From contig DASRAU010000031.1 of assembly GCA_035638075.1 (NCBI GenBank), positions 42,250 through 106,249 of the forward strand: a stretch of 64,000 bases of DNA. The letters are read 5' to 3'. The notes below the pieces were generated by a model, which was given only the letters and a program-made list of their open reading frames with translations, was not told the DNA's origin and searched no databases. Made by a program: the position numbers and the translations under genes. Positions 48,426-59,000 of this stretch are shown piece after piece (positions within the stretch are counted from its first letter, which is position 1; each line of letters starts with the position of its first letter). The stretch comes from DASRAU01 sp035638075 (GTDB taxonomy: Bacteria; Acidobacteriota; Polarisedimenticolia; Gp22-AA2).

Positions 48426-49484
48426 ATGCCCCCACGAAAGCCCGCCGTTTCCCCCGATCGACCATCCCTGCGCCTGGTTTCCTCCGAGGCGCCGGTCGGC
48501 CCCGATCCGGCTCCCGAGCCGAAGGTCGCCCCCAACGACGCCTCGCTGCTCGACGCCTACTCGAGCGCCGTCGTCGGGGCCGTCGAGCAGGTCTCCCCCG
48601 CGGTCGTCTTCCTCGAGGTGATGGTGCGCGGGGACAAAAAGCGCGGCACGGCGGACCGGCGCGGCAGCGGGTCGGGGTTCGTGTTCACGCCGGACGGGTT
48701 CATCCTGACCAACAGCCATGTCGTGCACGGGGCGTCGCGGATGCGCGCCACGCTGACGGACGGGCGGACCTTCGACGCCGACCTCATCGGCGACGACCCG
48801 GGGACCGACCTCGCCGTCGTTCGCATCCAGGCCCCGGGACTGGCGACCGCGGCGCTCGGCCTGTCGTCAGCGCTGCGGCCCGGGCAGATCGTCATCGCCA
48901 TCGGCAACCCGTACGGCTTCCAGTGCACCGTCACCGCCGGAGTCGTCAGCGCCCTCGGCCGGTCGCTGCGCGCCGGCAGCGGGCGGCTCATCGACAACGT
49001 CATCCAGACCGATGCCGCGCTCAACCCCGGCAACTCCGGCGGGCCGCTGGTCAACACGCGCGGCGAGGTGGTCGGCGTCAACACCGCGATGATCCCGGCG
49101 GCACAGGGACTCTGCTTCGCCATCGCGGTGGACACGGCGCGCTTCGTCGCGGCGCGCCTCATCAAGGACGGCCGCATCCGCCGCGCCTGGCTCGGCATCG
49201 CCGGCCAGACGGTCCCGCTGCCGCGCCGCGTCGTGCGCTACTTCGACCTGCCGGTGGCGACCGGCATCCTCGTGACCGGCACGGAGGAAGGCAGCCCGGC
49301 GCGTGCCGCCGGCCTGCGCGACGGCGACCTCATCCTGTCTTATGCGGAGACGCCGCTCGCCGGCGTGGATGAGCTGGCGCGTCTCCTCACCGACCTCCAC
49401 GTCGGCGTGCGCGCCTCGCTCGGCGTGCTGCGCGGCACGGAACGGCTGGCGCTTGCGATCGTGCCGCGCGAAGCGGCTTCCTAG
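48426..49484 (+). CDS. HtrA/DegP-like serine protease with PDZ domain
   Basis: The 352-residue protein has a Pro-rich start, a trypsin-like domain with the full catalytic triad (His in LTNSHVVHGA, Asp in PGTDLAVVRIQ, Ser in LNPGNSGGPLV), and one C-terminal PDZ domain (about 265-345, GILVTGTEEGSPARAAGLRDGD). DegP-type proteases degrade misfolded proteins. Unlike most, this one has no signal peptide or membrane helix from the ATG at 48426, so it may be cytoplasmic. An upstream in-frame start at 48387 overlaps the promoter and adds no signal. It is convergent with tldD, three bases apart. Confidence 0.92.
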   Translation: MPPRKPAVSPDRPSLRLVSSEAPVGPDPAPEPKVAPNDASLLDAYSSAVVGAVEQVSPAVVFLEVMVRGDKKRGTADRRGSGSGFVFTPDGFILTNSHVVHGASRMRATLTDGRTFDADLIGDDPGTDLAVVRIQAPGLATAALGLSSALRPGQIVIAIGNPYGFQCTVTAGVVSALGRSLRAGSGRLIDNVIQTDAALNPGNSGGPLVNTRGEVVGVNTAMIPAAQGLCFAIAVDTARFVAARLIKDGRIRRAWLGIAGQTVPLPRRVVRYFDLPVATGILVTGTEEGSPARAAGLRDGDLILSYAETPLAGVDELARLLTDLHVGVRASLGVLRGTERLALAIVPREAAS

Positions 49485-49487
49485 ATT

Positions 49488-50960
49488 TCAGGCGGTCGCT
49501 CCGGCCGGCTGCACCCGCAGCCCCTCGACGAGAATCGTCGGCTGCCCGACGGCGGCGCGGGCGCGCTGGCCGTCCTTGCTGCATTCGCCGGCACCGGAGT
49601 CGAAGCGCAGGTCGGTGCCGATGGCGCGCACGCCGGCCAGCGCCTTGAGGCTGTTGCCGTGGATGGCGCACGGCCCTGACGCGGCCACCAGACGCCCGCC
49701 GGCGATGAGCGCCCCGCGGCGCACCTGGAAGGCGAACTCGCCGGTCGCCGTGTCCACCTGACCGGCCCCCAGTTCTTCGACATAGAGACCGCGCATCACC
49801 GACGAGACGATGTCGCCGGGGCGGGCGTGTCCCTCGCGCACGAAGGTGTTGGTCATGCGCGGCAGCGGCAGGTCGCGGTAGGTCTCGCGGCGCGCGCTGC
49901 CGGTCGGGGCGGAGCCGGCGCGCCGGGCGGTGGCGCGGTCGAGCAGCAGGCCCACGACCCGGCCGCGCTCGATCAGCACGGTCGGGGCGGTGCGCCACCC
50001 TTCGTCGTCGAAGCGCCGCGATCCCGGCAGGCCGTCGAGCGTCGGGTCGTCCACGATGGTCAGGAAGTCGGGAGCCACCTGCTCGCCGAACAGGCCCGCC
50101 AGCGCCGACTTCCCCTCCAGCGCCCGGTCCCCCTCGAGGGCGTGGCCGCACGCCTCGTGGAACAGGATCCCTCCCGCCCCTGGGCCGAGCACGATCGGCA
50201 TCTCCCCCTCCGGCGCCGGGGCGGTCGCGTTGGCCGCTTCGAGCGCCGCGACCAGCAGCCGCGCCACCTCCGCCGGAGGGTGCACCACCCCGAGGCGCAG
50301 CGCGTTGCGGGCGCCGCCGCCGACGACGGCGGACAGGCGGCCGGCGGCGCCGGGCGCGACCGCGGCGGCCCGCCCCGGGCCCTCGACCCGCAGGCTGAAC
50401 CAGGCCCAATCGCGGCGGTCCTCGATGATCTCCCCCTCGGACGTGGCGATGAGCACCTGCTGCGACCGGATCTGCGCCTGCGACTGCAGGGCGACCGCCC
50501 CCGGCTGGCTCATCCACGACGCGCCCCAGGAGGTCCCGCCGGCCGCCCGCAGGAGCAGCCGCTCGACCTCCTGCAGGTAGGCACGCATCCCGGCCGCGGC
50601 CGCGGCCCGGCCGGGGCCCGCCTGACCTGGAGGCGCGGGGGCCAAAACCGCCGCCACCCCTCCCGGGCCGAGGCCCCTGGTTCCCCCTCCCCCGTCCACG
50701 CGGTCGGAGAGCGCCAGGATGGCGTCGGGGTCGACCGCATCGGCGACGACGTGCCGGGTCTTCCCCTCGGCGGTCATCAACCGGGCGGCCGCCCCGTGTC
50801 CGCTCAAAGACTCGGACCCGGTCTCCTCCCCTCCCAGGCGCACCACGGAGGTGAGCGCCGTCCCCTCGAGGAAGAGGTCGCCGTACTCGCCGGCCCGGCG
50901 CACGAGGCGCGCGGCGGCGCGGCGCAAAAGGACCGGATCGGGGAACGCGACGGAGACCAT
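49488..50960 (-). CDS. TldD-like metalloprotease
   Basis: The 490-residue protein is a TldD/PmbA-family peptidase, with the zinc motif HEACGHALEGD (HExxxH) near residue 268. Other landmarks are SEGEIIEDRRDWAWFSLRVE, GSRRFDDEGWRT, YRDLPLPRMTNTFVREG and a C-terminal Cys in SGAGECSKDGQ. TldD normally forms a heterodimer with TldE (PmbA) to process modified peptides or degrade proteins; no partner gene is in the window. The ATG at 50960 is 13 bases from an AGGAG, so a slightly different start is possible. TAGAAT at 50992-50997 would be its -10. Confidence 0.93.
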   Translation of the reverse strand: MVSVAFPDPVLLRRAAARLVRRAGEYGDLFLEGTALTSVVRLGGEETGSESLSGHGAAARLMTAEGKTRHVVADAVDPDAILALSDRVDGGGGTRGLGPGGVAAVLAPAPPGQAGPGRAAAAAGMRAYLQEVERLLLRAAGGTSWGASWMSQPGAVALQSQAQIRSQQVLIATSEGEIIEDRRDWAWFSLRVEGPGRAAAVAPGAAGRLSAVVGGGARNALRLGVVHPPAEVARLLVAALEAANATAPAPEGEMPIVLGPGAGGILFHEACGHALEGDRALEGKSALAGLFGEQVAPDFLTIVDDPTLDGLPGSRRFDDEGWRTAPTVLIERGRVVGLLLDRATARRAGSAPTGSARRETYRDLPLPRMTNTFVREGHARPGDIVSSVMRGLYVEELGAGQVDTATGEFAFQVRRGALIAGGRLVAASGPCAIHGNSLKALAGVRAIGTDLRFDSGAGECSKDGQRARAAVGQPTILVEGLRVQPAGATA

Positions 50961-50991
50961 GGCGGCGCGGGAAGGCTCCTGTGACCCGGAC

Positions 50992-51020
50992 ATTCTACAG
51001 AGGGCCGTTTGGCATACGAT
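50992..51020. promoter_or_regulatory. Divergent -10 elements for tldD and site-2 protease
   Basis: TAGAAT on the minus strand (50992-50997) lies 31 bases ahead of the tldD ATG. TACGAT on the plus strand (51015-51020) lies 7 bases before the site-2 protease ATG, which lacks a ribosome site, suggesting leaderless transcription on that side. No -35 boxes are clear. Confidence 0.4.
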
Positions 51021-51027
51021 CCGCCGC

Positions 51028-52146
51028 ATGCCGCCGTACCCTTTGATGCGCCTGGGCGGGATCCGCGTGGTCGTCGACCCGACGTGGATCTTCGTCTTCG
51101 TGCTGGTCGTCATCAGCCTCGGCGGCTCGTACCTGCCGACCGTCGCGCCGCATCTCGACCCGCTGACGACGTGGCTGCTCGGACTGCTGGCGGCGGTGCT
51201 GCTGTTCGGCTCGGTGCTGCTGCACGAGCTGTCGCACGCCCTCCTCGCGCAGCGCGCCGGCATCCAGGTGCCGCGCATCCGGCTCTTCCTGTTCGGCGGC
51301 GTGTCGGAGATGGCGGCCGAGCCGCACTCGCCCAGCGCCGAGCTGCGCATCGCCGCCGCCGGCCCGGCGGTGAGCCTGCTGATCGCGCTCGGCGCGGGCG
51401 TGGTGGCGCAGCTGTTCGCCGAGCCGAGCGGCATGCGGGCGCTGTGCGACTACCTGTCGGTCTCGAACCTCCTGCTCGGGCTGTTCAATCTGCTGCCGGG
51501 ACTGCCGCTCGACGGCGGCCGGATGCTCAAGGCGTTCCTGTGGTCGCGCCACGGCAATCTCCTGCGCGCCACGCGCTCGGCGGGGCGCGGCGGCGCCGCG
51601 CTCGGGTACTCCTTCATCGGCATCGGCCTGTACTTCATCGTGCGCGAGGAGTGGCTGTCGGGCATCTGGCTCGGCATCCTCGGGCTCTTCCTGCAGCGCG
51701 CCGCGTCGGCCTCGTACAAGACGGCGCTGCTGCGCGACACGCTGTCGGGGGTGCGGGTCGCCACGCTGATGACGCGCGAGGTGGTGACGGTCCCCGACCA
51801 CATCAGCCTCGACGAGCTGGTGCAGGAGTTCGTCCTGCGCAAGCCGCACGGGGCCTTCCCGGTGATGAGCGGGGAGGCGTTGCAGGGGATGATCAGCATC
51901 GCGCAGGTGCGCCGCGTGCCGCGCGACGAGTGGGTGCGCACGCCCGTGCGCCAGGTGATGACGCCGCTCGCCGAGCGCGCCGCCATCGGTCCCGACGACG
52001 ACGCCGTCCTCGTGCTCGAGCGGATGATCCGCGAGGACGCCTCGCCGCTGGCGGTGACGCGCGACGGCCGGCTCATCGGCATCCTCAGCCGGCGCGACGT
52101 CCTCAAGGTCTTCCAGGTGCGCGCCACCTTCGCGGAATCGCGGTGA
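51028..52146 (+). CDS. Site-2-type M50 metalloprotease with CBS pair
   Basis: The 372-residue membrane protease has about six helices in the first 230 residues, with zinc motif VLLHELSHALLAQ near residue 70 and the third ligand in NLLPGLPLDGGRML near residue 160. The C-terminus carries two CBS domains (TLMTREVVTVPDHISLDELV and PVRQVMTPLAERAAIG), which often sense adenine nucleotides. Such proteases cut membrane-bound regulators within the bilayer. Its TGA overlaps the permease GTG by four bases. The substrate is not evident. Confidence 0.93.
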   Translation: MPPYPLMRLGGIRVVVDPTWIFVFVLVVISLGGSYLPTVAPHLDPLTTWLLGLLAAVLLFGSVLLHELSHALLAQRAGIQVPRIRLFLFGGVSEMAAEPHSPSAELRIAAAGPAVSLLIALGAGVVAQLFAEPSGMRALCDYLSVSNLLLGLFNLLPGLPLDGGRMLKAFLWSRHGNLLRATRSAGRGGAALGYSFIGIGLYFIVREEWLSGIWLGILGLFLQRAASASYKTALLRDTLSGVRVATLMTREVVTVPDHISLDELVQEFVLRKPHGAFPVMSGEALQGMISIAQVRRVPRDEWVRTPVRQVMTPLAERAAIGPDDDAVLVLERMIREDASPLAVTRDGRLIGILSRRDVLKVFQVRATFAESR

Positions 52147-53150
52147 AAGGGCCGCTCACGGCGCGGCGGCTGATCCTGTCGCTGCTGCTGCTCGGGCTGG
52201 CGCTCGTCGTCACGCTGGCGATCGGGGCGGGCATCGGCAGCAGCAAGGCGGGCTGGGGCGACTTCTTCGGAGGCGGCGAGGCCGCGGTCACCATTCTCAG
52301 GCTGCGGCTGCCGCGGCTGCTGCTGGCGGCGATCGCAGGGGCGGCGCTGGGCGCGGCGGGCGCCGTGTTCCAGGCGGTGCTGCGCAACCCGCTCGCCGAC
52401 CCCTACATCCTCGGCGTCTCGGGAGGAGCCGCGCTCGGCGCCTTCGCGGTCACGGCGGCCGGCCTGACCGCGATGGCGCCGCTCCTGCCCATCCGGCAGG
52501 CGGCGGCGTTCGCGGGGGCCATCCTGACGGTGCTGTTCATCTTCCTTTTGTCGAGCGTCGGAGGACGGGTCGCGTCCTACCCGATGCTGCTCATCGGGGT
52601 CGTGACCAACACCGTTTACCTGGCGGTCATCCTCTTCATCCAGACGCTGGTCGAGCTGACCCGGCTGCACGGGCTGCGCATCTGGATGATCGGGAGCATC
52701 CCGATCGAGGGCTACGACGTATTGACCCCGTTGGCCGCGCTGACCGCGGCGGGGGTCGTCGCCATAGGCGTCTTTGGAAGGGACCTGAATCTTCTCTCAG
52801 CGGGCGAGGACGCGGCGCGCTCGCTCGGCGTCGGGGTCGAGCGCTCGCGGATGGTGCTGGTCGCGGTGGCGTCGCTCGTCACCGCGGCGGCGGTCGCGGT
52901 GACCGGGCCCATCGGATTCGTCGGCCTCATCGTGCCGCACGTGGCGCGCATCCTCTTCGGGCCGGACCACCGGCTGCTCGGGCCGGCGGCCGCCCTGTGC
53001 GGCGCCATCTTCCTGGCCGCGGCCGACACCCTGGCGCGCACCGCCATCGCCCCGACCGAGCTGCCGGTCGGGGTCGTCACCGCCATGGCCGGCGGCCCGT
53101 TCTTCCTCTGGCTCTACCGCCGCCAGCGCGGCCGGACCTACTTCGAATGA
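52143..53150 (+). CDS. BtuC/FecCD-family ABC transporter permease
   Basis: This 335-residue integral membrane protein has about ten helices and the family landmarks LPRLLLAAIAGAALGAAGAVFQ, RNPLADPYILGVSGGAALGA near residue 80, GEDAARSLGVGVER, and GPIGFVGLIVPHVAR near residue 255. It forms the membrane channel for vitamin B12 or ferric-chelate uptake. It is translationally coupled on both sides (GTGA with the protease gene, ATGA with the ATPase). No periplasmic binding protein or TonB receptor gene is in the window. Confidence 0.95.
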   Translation: MKGPLTARRLILSLLLLGLALVVTLAIGAGIGSSKAGWGDFFGGGEAAVTILRLRLPRLLLAAIAGAALGAAGAVFQAVLRNPLADPYILGVSGGAALGAFAVTAAGLTAMAPLLPIRQAAAFAGAILTVLFIFLLSSVGGRVASYPMLLIGVVTNTVYLAVILFIQTLVELTRLHGLRIWMIGSIPIEGYDVLTPLAALTAAGVVAIGVFGRDLNLLSAGEDAARSLGVGVERSRMVLVAVASLVTAAAVAVTGPIGFVGLIVPHVARILFGPDHRLLGPAAALCGAIFLAAADTLARTAIAPTELPVGVVTAMAGGPFFLWLYRRQRGRTYFE

Positions 53151-54022
53151 CGACGCACGCCGCCGCGGAGCCGGGCGCGCCCCTGACGGCCGCGGCTCCC
53201 CTGCTCGAGGCGCGCGGGGTTTCGTTCCGGCATCACGGCGCGCGGGTGCCGCTGTTCGACCGCCTGTCGCTGAGGCTGGCGCCGGGAGAGTTCGCCGGCA
53301 TCCTCGGGCCGAACGGTTCGGGGAAGACGACGCTGCTGCGCCTGCTCGCGGGTCTGCTCCGCCCGGACAGCGGCCAGGTCATTCTGGAAGATGCCGAGCT
53401 CGAGGCGCTGTCGCCGCGGCTGCGGGCGCGGTCGATCGCGGTCGTCCTGCAGGAGCCGTCGCTCCTGTTCAACTTCAGCGTGCTGGAGATCGCGCTGATG
53501 GGCCGCGCGCCGCACCTCGGCCTGTGGGGGCTGGAGGGAGCCGGCGATTTCACGGCGGCGCGGCGCGCCCTCGCCGAGGTGGACCTGGCCGGCTGCGAGG
53601 ACCGCCCGGTGCAGGAGCTGTCGAGCGGCGAGCGGCAGCGGGTCTTCCTGGCGCGCGCGCTGGCGCAGGAGCCCCGCCTGCTCCTGCTCGACGAGCCGAC
53701 CGCCTTCCTCGATCTCCGGCACGCCCTCGGGCTCTACGAGATCCTGCGCCGGCTCAACCGCGAGCGCGGGCTCACGGTCGTCACCGTGAGCCATGACCTG
53801 AGCCTCGCGGCGCGGTATGCCGGGCGGTTGATCCTCCTGAATCGCGGCCGCATCGCCGCCGACGGCGCGCCCGGTGAGGTGGTGACGCCGGCGCGCCTGC
53901 GCGACGTGTACGGTGCCGAGACCGACGTCTTCCTCGATCCCACCACCGGCACTCCGGTCGTGATCGCCCGCGGACCGGCCCTCGGCCCAGCCGACGGGGC
54001 CGAGCGAGGCCCGGCGGCGTGA
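53147..54022 (+). CDS. ABC transporter ATPase, BtuD/FecE type
   Basis: The 291-residue ATPase has Walker A GILGPNGSGKTTLL near residue 48, Q-loop VVLQEPSLLFNF, signature QELSSGERQR near residue 155, Walker B LLLLDEPTAFLDL and the switch His in VTVSHDLSLAAR. It partners the permease encoded just upstream to import cobalamin or iron chelates; the substrate cannot be decided. Its end overlaps the exonuclease III start (GTGA). Confidence 0.95.
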   Translation: MTTHAAAEPGAPLTAAAPLLEARGVSFRHHGARVPLFDRLSLRLAPGEFAGILGPNGSGKTTLLRLLAGLLRPDSGQVILEDAELEALSPRLRARSIAVVLQEPSLLFNFSVLEIALMGRAPHLGLWGLEGAGDFTAARRALAEVDLAGCEDRPVQELSSGERQRVFLARALAQEPRLLLLDEPTAFLDLRHALGLYEILRRLNRERGLTVVTVSHDLSLAARYAGRLILLNRGRIAADGAPGEVVTPARLRDVYGAETDVFLDPTTGTPVVIARGPALGPADGAERGPAA

Positions 54023-54846
54023 AGCTGGCGACGTGGAACGTCAACTCGGTGCGGGCGCGCAAGGATCGGCTGCTGCGCTGGCTCGAGACGCACCGTCCCG
54101 ATGTCCTCTGCCTCCAGGAGATCAAGGGCAACGAAGAGGACTTCCCCACCGTCGAGACGACGGCGCTCGGTTACCACGCCGCCATCCACGGCCAGAAGGG
54201 CTGGAACGGCGTCGCCATCCTGTCGCTCACCCAGCCGCAACGTATCGAACGTGGATTCGGCGATGACACCGACGACGGGCACGCGCGCCTCATCTCGGCC
54301 GAGATCGGCGGCGTCCGCGTCGCTTCGGCGTACGTTCCCAACGGCCAGGGGGTCGGCTCCGACAAGTGGGCGTTCAAGCTGGCGTGGCTGAAGCGGCTGC
54401 GCGCCTGGCTCGACAGGCGGTCGCCTCTGGCGCCGCTCGCGGTGTGCGGCGACTTCAACGTCGCCCCCGACGAGCGCGACGTGAAGCACCCGGCCCTCTG
54501 GGAGCCATCGGTCCTCTTCCATCCCGAGGCGCGGCAGGGGCTGCAGCACGTCATGGCCTGGGGACTCGAGGACGTCTTCCGCCGGCACCACCAGGAAGGC
54601 GGGCTCTACTCCTGGTGGGATTACCGGATGCTGGCGTTTCCGAAGAACGACGGCCTGCGCATCGACCTCGTCCTCGCGACACCGTCCTTGGCCGAACGCT
54701 CGACGGCAGCCTCCATCGACCGCGAGGAGCGCAAGGGAGTGCAGCCGTCGGACCACGCACCGGTCATCACCGAGTTCGACCTGAGCCGACCATTCTCCGG
54801 GAGTGATGCTCCCGGCATCGGGGGGAGCCATGCGGCATCGTCGTGA
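54019..54846 (+). CDS. xth: Exodeoxyribonuclease III
   Basis: The 275-residue protein is an AP endonuclease and 3'-5' exonuclease of the Xth family, a base-excision repair enzyme. Visible active-site motifs are LATWNVNSVRARKDRLLRWL, CLQEIKGNEEDFP (catalytic Glu), AVCGDFNVAPDERDV, RIDLVLATP and QPSDHAPVITEF (final His). It starts with GTG overlapping the ATPase stop. Its last 17 bases overlap the start of the next gene in another frame. Confidence 0.94.
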   Translation: MKLATWNVNSVRARKDRLLRWLETHRPDVLCLQEIKGNEEDFPTVETTALGYHAAIHGQKGWNGVAILSLTQPQRIERGFGDDTDDGHARLISAEIGGVRVASAYVPNGQGVGSDKWAFKLAWLKRLRAWLDRRSPLAPLAVCGDFNVAPDERDVKHPALWEPSVLFHPEARQGLQHVMAWGLEDVFRRHHQEGGLYSWWDYRMLAFPKNDGLRIDLVLATPSLAERSTAASIDREERKGVQPSDHAPVITEFDLSRPFSGSDAPGIGGSHAASS

Positions 54847-56020
54847 TTTCCTGAAGGCGGGAGCGATCCTGGGCGGCGCGCTTTTCTCCGGCTTCGCCCC
54901 GGGCGTCGCCGGCGAGGCCGCCAAAGCCACCGGCACTGGATTCAGTGCCGGGTCGAACGACGTGGTGGAAGGAACGGAGCCGGCCAAAGCGAAGAAGCCC
55001 AAGGTCAAGGGGCCGAAGCCGCTCGACCTGCTCGTCCTCGGCGGCACCGGCTTCATCGGGCCGCACTTCGTGCGCCACGCGGTGTCGCGCGGCCACAAGG
55101 TGACCATCTTCACGCGCGGCCGCAAGAACCCGGACCTCCCCGAGGGGATCACCCGTCTCACCGGCGACCGCAACGGGCAGCTCCAGGCGCTCGAAGGGAA
55201 GAAGTGGGACGCGGTCGTGGACGACTCGGCCACCAACCCCGACTTCGTGCGCCAGAGCGCGGCGCTCCTGAAGGACGCCGTCGGCCGGTACCTCTTCACG
55301 TCTTCGACCGGCGTCTACTATCCGTACCTGACGCGCGGGCTCGACGAGACCACGGCGCCGCACCTCGAGCAGCACATCGAGAACGACGGCAGCGAGACGT
55401 ACGGAGTCAACAAGGCGAACTGCGAGAAGATCGTCGCCGACACGTTCGGCGACCGCGGCCTCGTGGTGCGGCCCGGCTACATCGTCGGCCCGGGCGACAC
55501 CAGCGACCGCTTTCCCTACTGGCCGGTGCGCTTCGCCAGGGGGGGCGAGATCCTCGCGCCGGGCCAGGCGGACGACCCGTGCCAGTGCATCGACGTGCGC
55601 GACCTGGCGGAGTTCTACCTGCACCTCCTCGAAGGCGGACGCAACGGCGTCTTCAACGCCACCGGACCCGCCTCGGTCATGACCGCGCCGGAGTTCTACA
55701 AGCTGGCGCGCAAGACGCTGAACAAGGATGCGACCCTGACCTTCATCGAGGACTACGCCTTCCTGAAAGACCACCAGATCGAGTACTCCATTCCCTGGGC
55801 GATGCTCGTGGACAACGAAGAAGGGATGATGTCGATCAACATCAGCAAGGCGATCGGCGCGGGGCTGCGGCATCGTCCGCTCGCGGAAACGCTCCGGGAC
55901 ACGCTCGCCTGGTGGCCGACCGTGCCGGAGGAGCGCCGCAGCAAGCCCGCCTTCGCCATCACGCCGGAGATCGAAGCGCAGGCGCTCGCCGACTGGAAGA
56001 AGCGCCAGGAGGCCGCATGA
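54830..56020 (+). CDS. Tat-exported NAD-dependent epimerase-like protein
   Basis: The 396-residue protein begins with a twin-arginine signal (HRRDFLKAGAILGGALF) and a variable linker. A short-chain dehydrogenase/epimerase fold follows: LVLGGTGFIGPHFVRHAV near residue 67, FTRGRKNPDLPEG, FTSSTGVYYP, the YGVNK active-site Tyr-Lys near residue 190, and RPGYIVGPGDTSDRFPYW. It is likely folded with its cofactor before export. Substrate unknown. I chose the ATG at 54830, with GGGGGGAG just upstream, over a GTG at 54803. Confidence 0.88.
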   Translation: MRHRRDFLKAGAILGGALFSGFAPGVAGEAAKATGTGFSAGSNDVVEGTEPAKAKKPKVKGPKPLDLLVLGGTGFIGPHFVRHAVSRGHKVTIFTRGRKNPDLPEGITRLTGDRNGQLQALEGKKWDAVVDDSATNPDFVRQSAALLKDAVGRYLFTSSTGVYYPYLTRGLDETTAPHLEQHIENDGSETYGVNKANCEKIVADTFGDRGLVVRPGYIVGPGDTSDRFPYWPVRFARGGEILAPGQADDPCQCIDVRDLAEFYLHLLEGGRNGVFNATGPASVMTAPEFYKLARKTLNKDATLTFIEDYAFLKDHQIEYSIPWAMLVDNEEGMMSINISKAIGAGLRHRPLAETLRDTLAWWPTVPEERRSKPAFAITPEIEAQALADWKKRQEAA

Positions 56021-56034
56021 AGGGTGGAGGCCCG

Positions 56035-59000
56035 ATGATCCGGGATTACGCACGCGTCGTGCTCGCTTCGCTGGCGATCGGCTTCGGCTCCGCCGCCGCG
56101 GCCGAGGCGCCCTCCGCCGCGGCCCCGTCGCCAACGGCCTCGGCCGCGGTGCCGGTGTCGTCCTACCAGGCGCTCGAATGGCGGCTGCTCGGGCCGTTCC
56201 GTGGCGGGTGGGCGACGGTGGCCGCGGGCATTCCGGGCGACGCGGTGACCTTCTACTTCGGGTCCGCGGACGGCGGCGTCTGGAAGACCGACGACGCCGG
56301 CGTCACGTGGAAGCCGCTCTTCAACGACAAGGGCAGCGCGTCGATCGGGGCGCTGGCGATAGCACCCGGCAATCCCAAGGTGATCTGGGTCGGCACCGGG
56401 CAGGTGCAACAGCGCTGGGACATCGCCGAGGGAGACGGCGTGTACCGCTCCACTGACGGCGGCGCGACGTGGAAGCACCTCGGTCTCGAGCAGACGCGGC
56501 ACATCGGGCAGATCTGGGTCGATCCGAAGAACGCCGACGTCGCCATCGTCGCGGCGGTCGGGCACATGTTCGGCCCGAACCCCGAGCGCGGACTGTTCCG
56601 CACCGCCGACGGCGGCCGCACCTGGACCAAGGTGCTCGACCGCGGTCCCGACGTGGGGGCCGTGGACATCGCCTCCGACCCCGCGGTGCCGGGCGTGCTC
56701 TACGCCTCGACCTGGGAGGTACGCCGGCATCCGTGGCTCGATTACTGGCAGCCGCCCGCCGGACCGGGCAGCGGCATCTGGAAATCCATCGACTCGGGCC
56801 GCACCTGGAAGCAGGCCGGCACGACCGGGCTGCCGAAGACGCCGATGGGGCGCATCGACCTCGGCGTGGCGCCGGGGCGCCAGGCGCGCCGCGTCTACGC
56901 CGGCGTCGACGCGCACGAGGGCGGCGGGCTCTACCGCTCCGACGACGGCGGCGCCACCTGGACGCAGATCAACCCCGACACCGATCTCGCCGGCTCGTAC
57001 ATGAACTGCATCGTCCCCGACCCGAAGAATCCCGACATCGTGTGGGCGGCGGGGCGCGGGCTGCGACGATCGACCGACGGCGGCAAGACCTTCTCGGTGC
57101 ACAAGGGCGCGCCGGGCGGCGATGACTACCACTTCCTCTTCATCGATCCCCGCCAGCCGCGTCGCATGATCCTCGCCGCCGACCAGGGCGCGGCGATCAC
57201 GCACAACGGCGGCGAGACCTGGAGCTCCTGGTACAACCAGCCGACGGGGCAGTTCTACAGGCTCGCGGTGGACGACCAGATCCCGTACCGCATCTACAGC
57301 GGCCAGCAGGACAGCGGCACGGTCAGCATCGCGTCGCGCAGCGACTACGGGCAGCTCACCTTCCGCGACTGGAACCCGACCGGCGGCGACGAGCGCGACG
57401 GCGACGTCCCCGACCCGACGAACCCGGACATCGTCTACGGCGCCGGCCTCGGCGGGCGCCTGTCGCGCTGGGACGCGACCACGGCGCAGGTGCAGAACGT
57501 CACTCCGTGGCCGATCTCGACCTACGGCCAGCGGCCGCAGCCCGACAGCGAGCGTTATTCGTGGATCACGCCGCTGGCGATCTCGAAGCGGCCGCCGCAC
57601 GCCATCTACCACGGGACGCAGAATCTCTTCCGCTCGACCGACGGCGGGCATTCCTGGACGCCGATCGCCGCCGACCTCACCGGTGCGGCCAAAAAGCCCG
57701 AGAGCTGCGACGGCGATGTGCCGGTCGAGCGCGCCTCGGCGTGCGGCTACGGCGTCATCTTCGCCGTCTCTCCCTCCGCCGCCCAGGACGGTGTCGTCTG
57801 GATCGGCACCGACAACGGCCGCGTGCAGGTGACGAAGGACGAGGGCGGCTCGTGGACCGACATCACGCCGCGTGGCATGGCCGACTGGACCAAGGTGAAC
57901 TACATCGATCTCGATCCCCAGGACGCAGGCTTGGCGTACGTCTCCGCCGACCGCCACCGCCTCGATGACCGCCGCCCGCTGGCGTGGCGCACCCGCGACT
58001 TCGGCGCCACCTGGACGGAGATCGGCGCCGGCCTCCCCCGGGATACCTGGGTGGGCGTCGTGCGGCACGACCCGAAGAAGCCGGGACTTCTGTTCGCGGG
58101 GACGAACCGCGGCGTGCACGTCTCGTTCGACGACGGCGCCCACTGGCAGCCGCTGCAGCTCAACCTGCCGACGACCGGCATCAACGACCTGGCCGTGCAC
58201 GACGACGACATCATCATCGCGACGCAGGGTCGCGGCATCTGGGCGCTCGACGACATCGAGCCGCTGCGCCAGCTCGCCGCGATGGCGGGCGGCGACGCGA
58301 ACGGGGCGGGCGGCGCGAAAGTCTCCGCGGGCGGGCTCGTCCTGGTGAAGCCGCTGACCGGTTACCGGATCCGCTCGAACCAGAACAAGGACACGCCCCT
58401 GCCGGCGGAGGAGCCGCGCGGCGAGAATCCGCCGCTCGGCGCCATCCTCGATTACGTCCTGCCGGCGGGTGCGAGCGGACCGGTGACCATCGAGATCGCC
58501 GACGACTCGGGCACCGTCGTGACGCGCTTCCGCAGCGACCAGCCGCGCACGCGCGAGGCCGAGACGGTGTACTTCGAGGAGAAGTGGGCCCATCCGCTGC
58601 CGAGCCCGACGGCCCGCCCCGGTCACAACCGCTTCGTCTGGGACCTGCGCCTGCCGCCACCGCGCGCCCTCGAGGCGGAGTACACCATCGCGGCGGTGCC
58701 CGAAGAGCCGGAGTACGTCATGCCTGCCGGCGCCTTCGTCCTGCCGGGGAAATACGAAGTGCGGGTCACGGCCGGCGGCGCGACGGTCACGCAGCCGCTC
58801 GCCGTCGAGCTGGACCCGCGCCTCAAGGTGAAGCGGCGTGATCTCGAGGACCTGCTTTCTTTTCAGCGCGAGGTCGCGGCGACGCTCGCGCAGTCGGCGT
58901 CGCTGGTGGAGGAAGCCGAGGCCGTCCGCCAGCGGCTCGAAAAGGCGCTCAAGGATCCTCAAGGGGAAACCACCCGGCCGGAGGTGCGCCGCGCCCTCGA

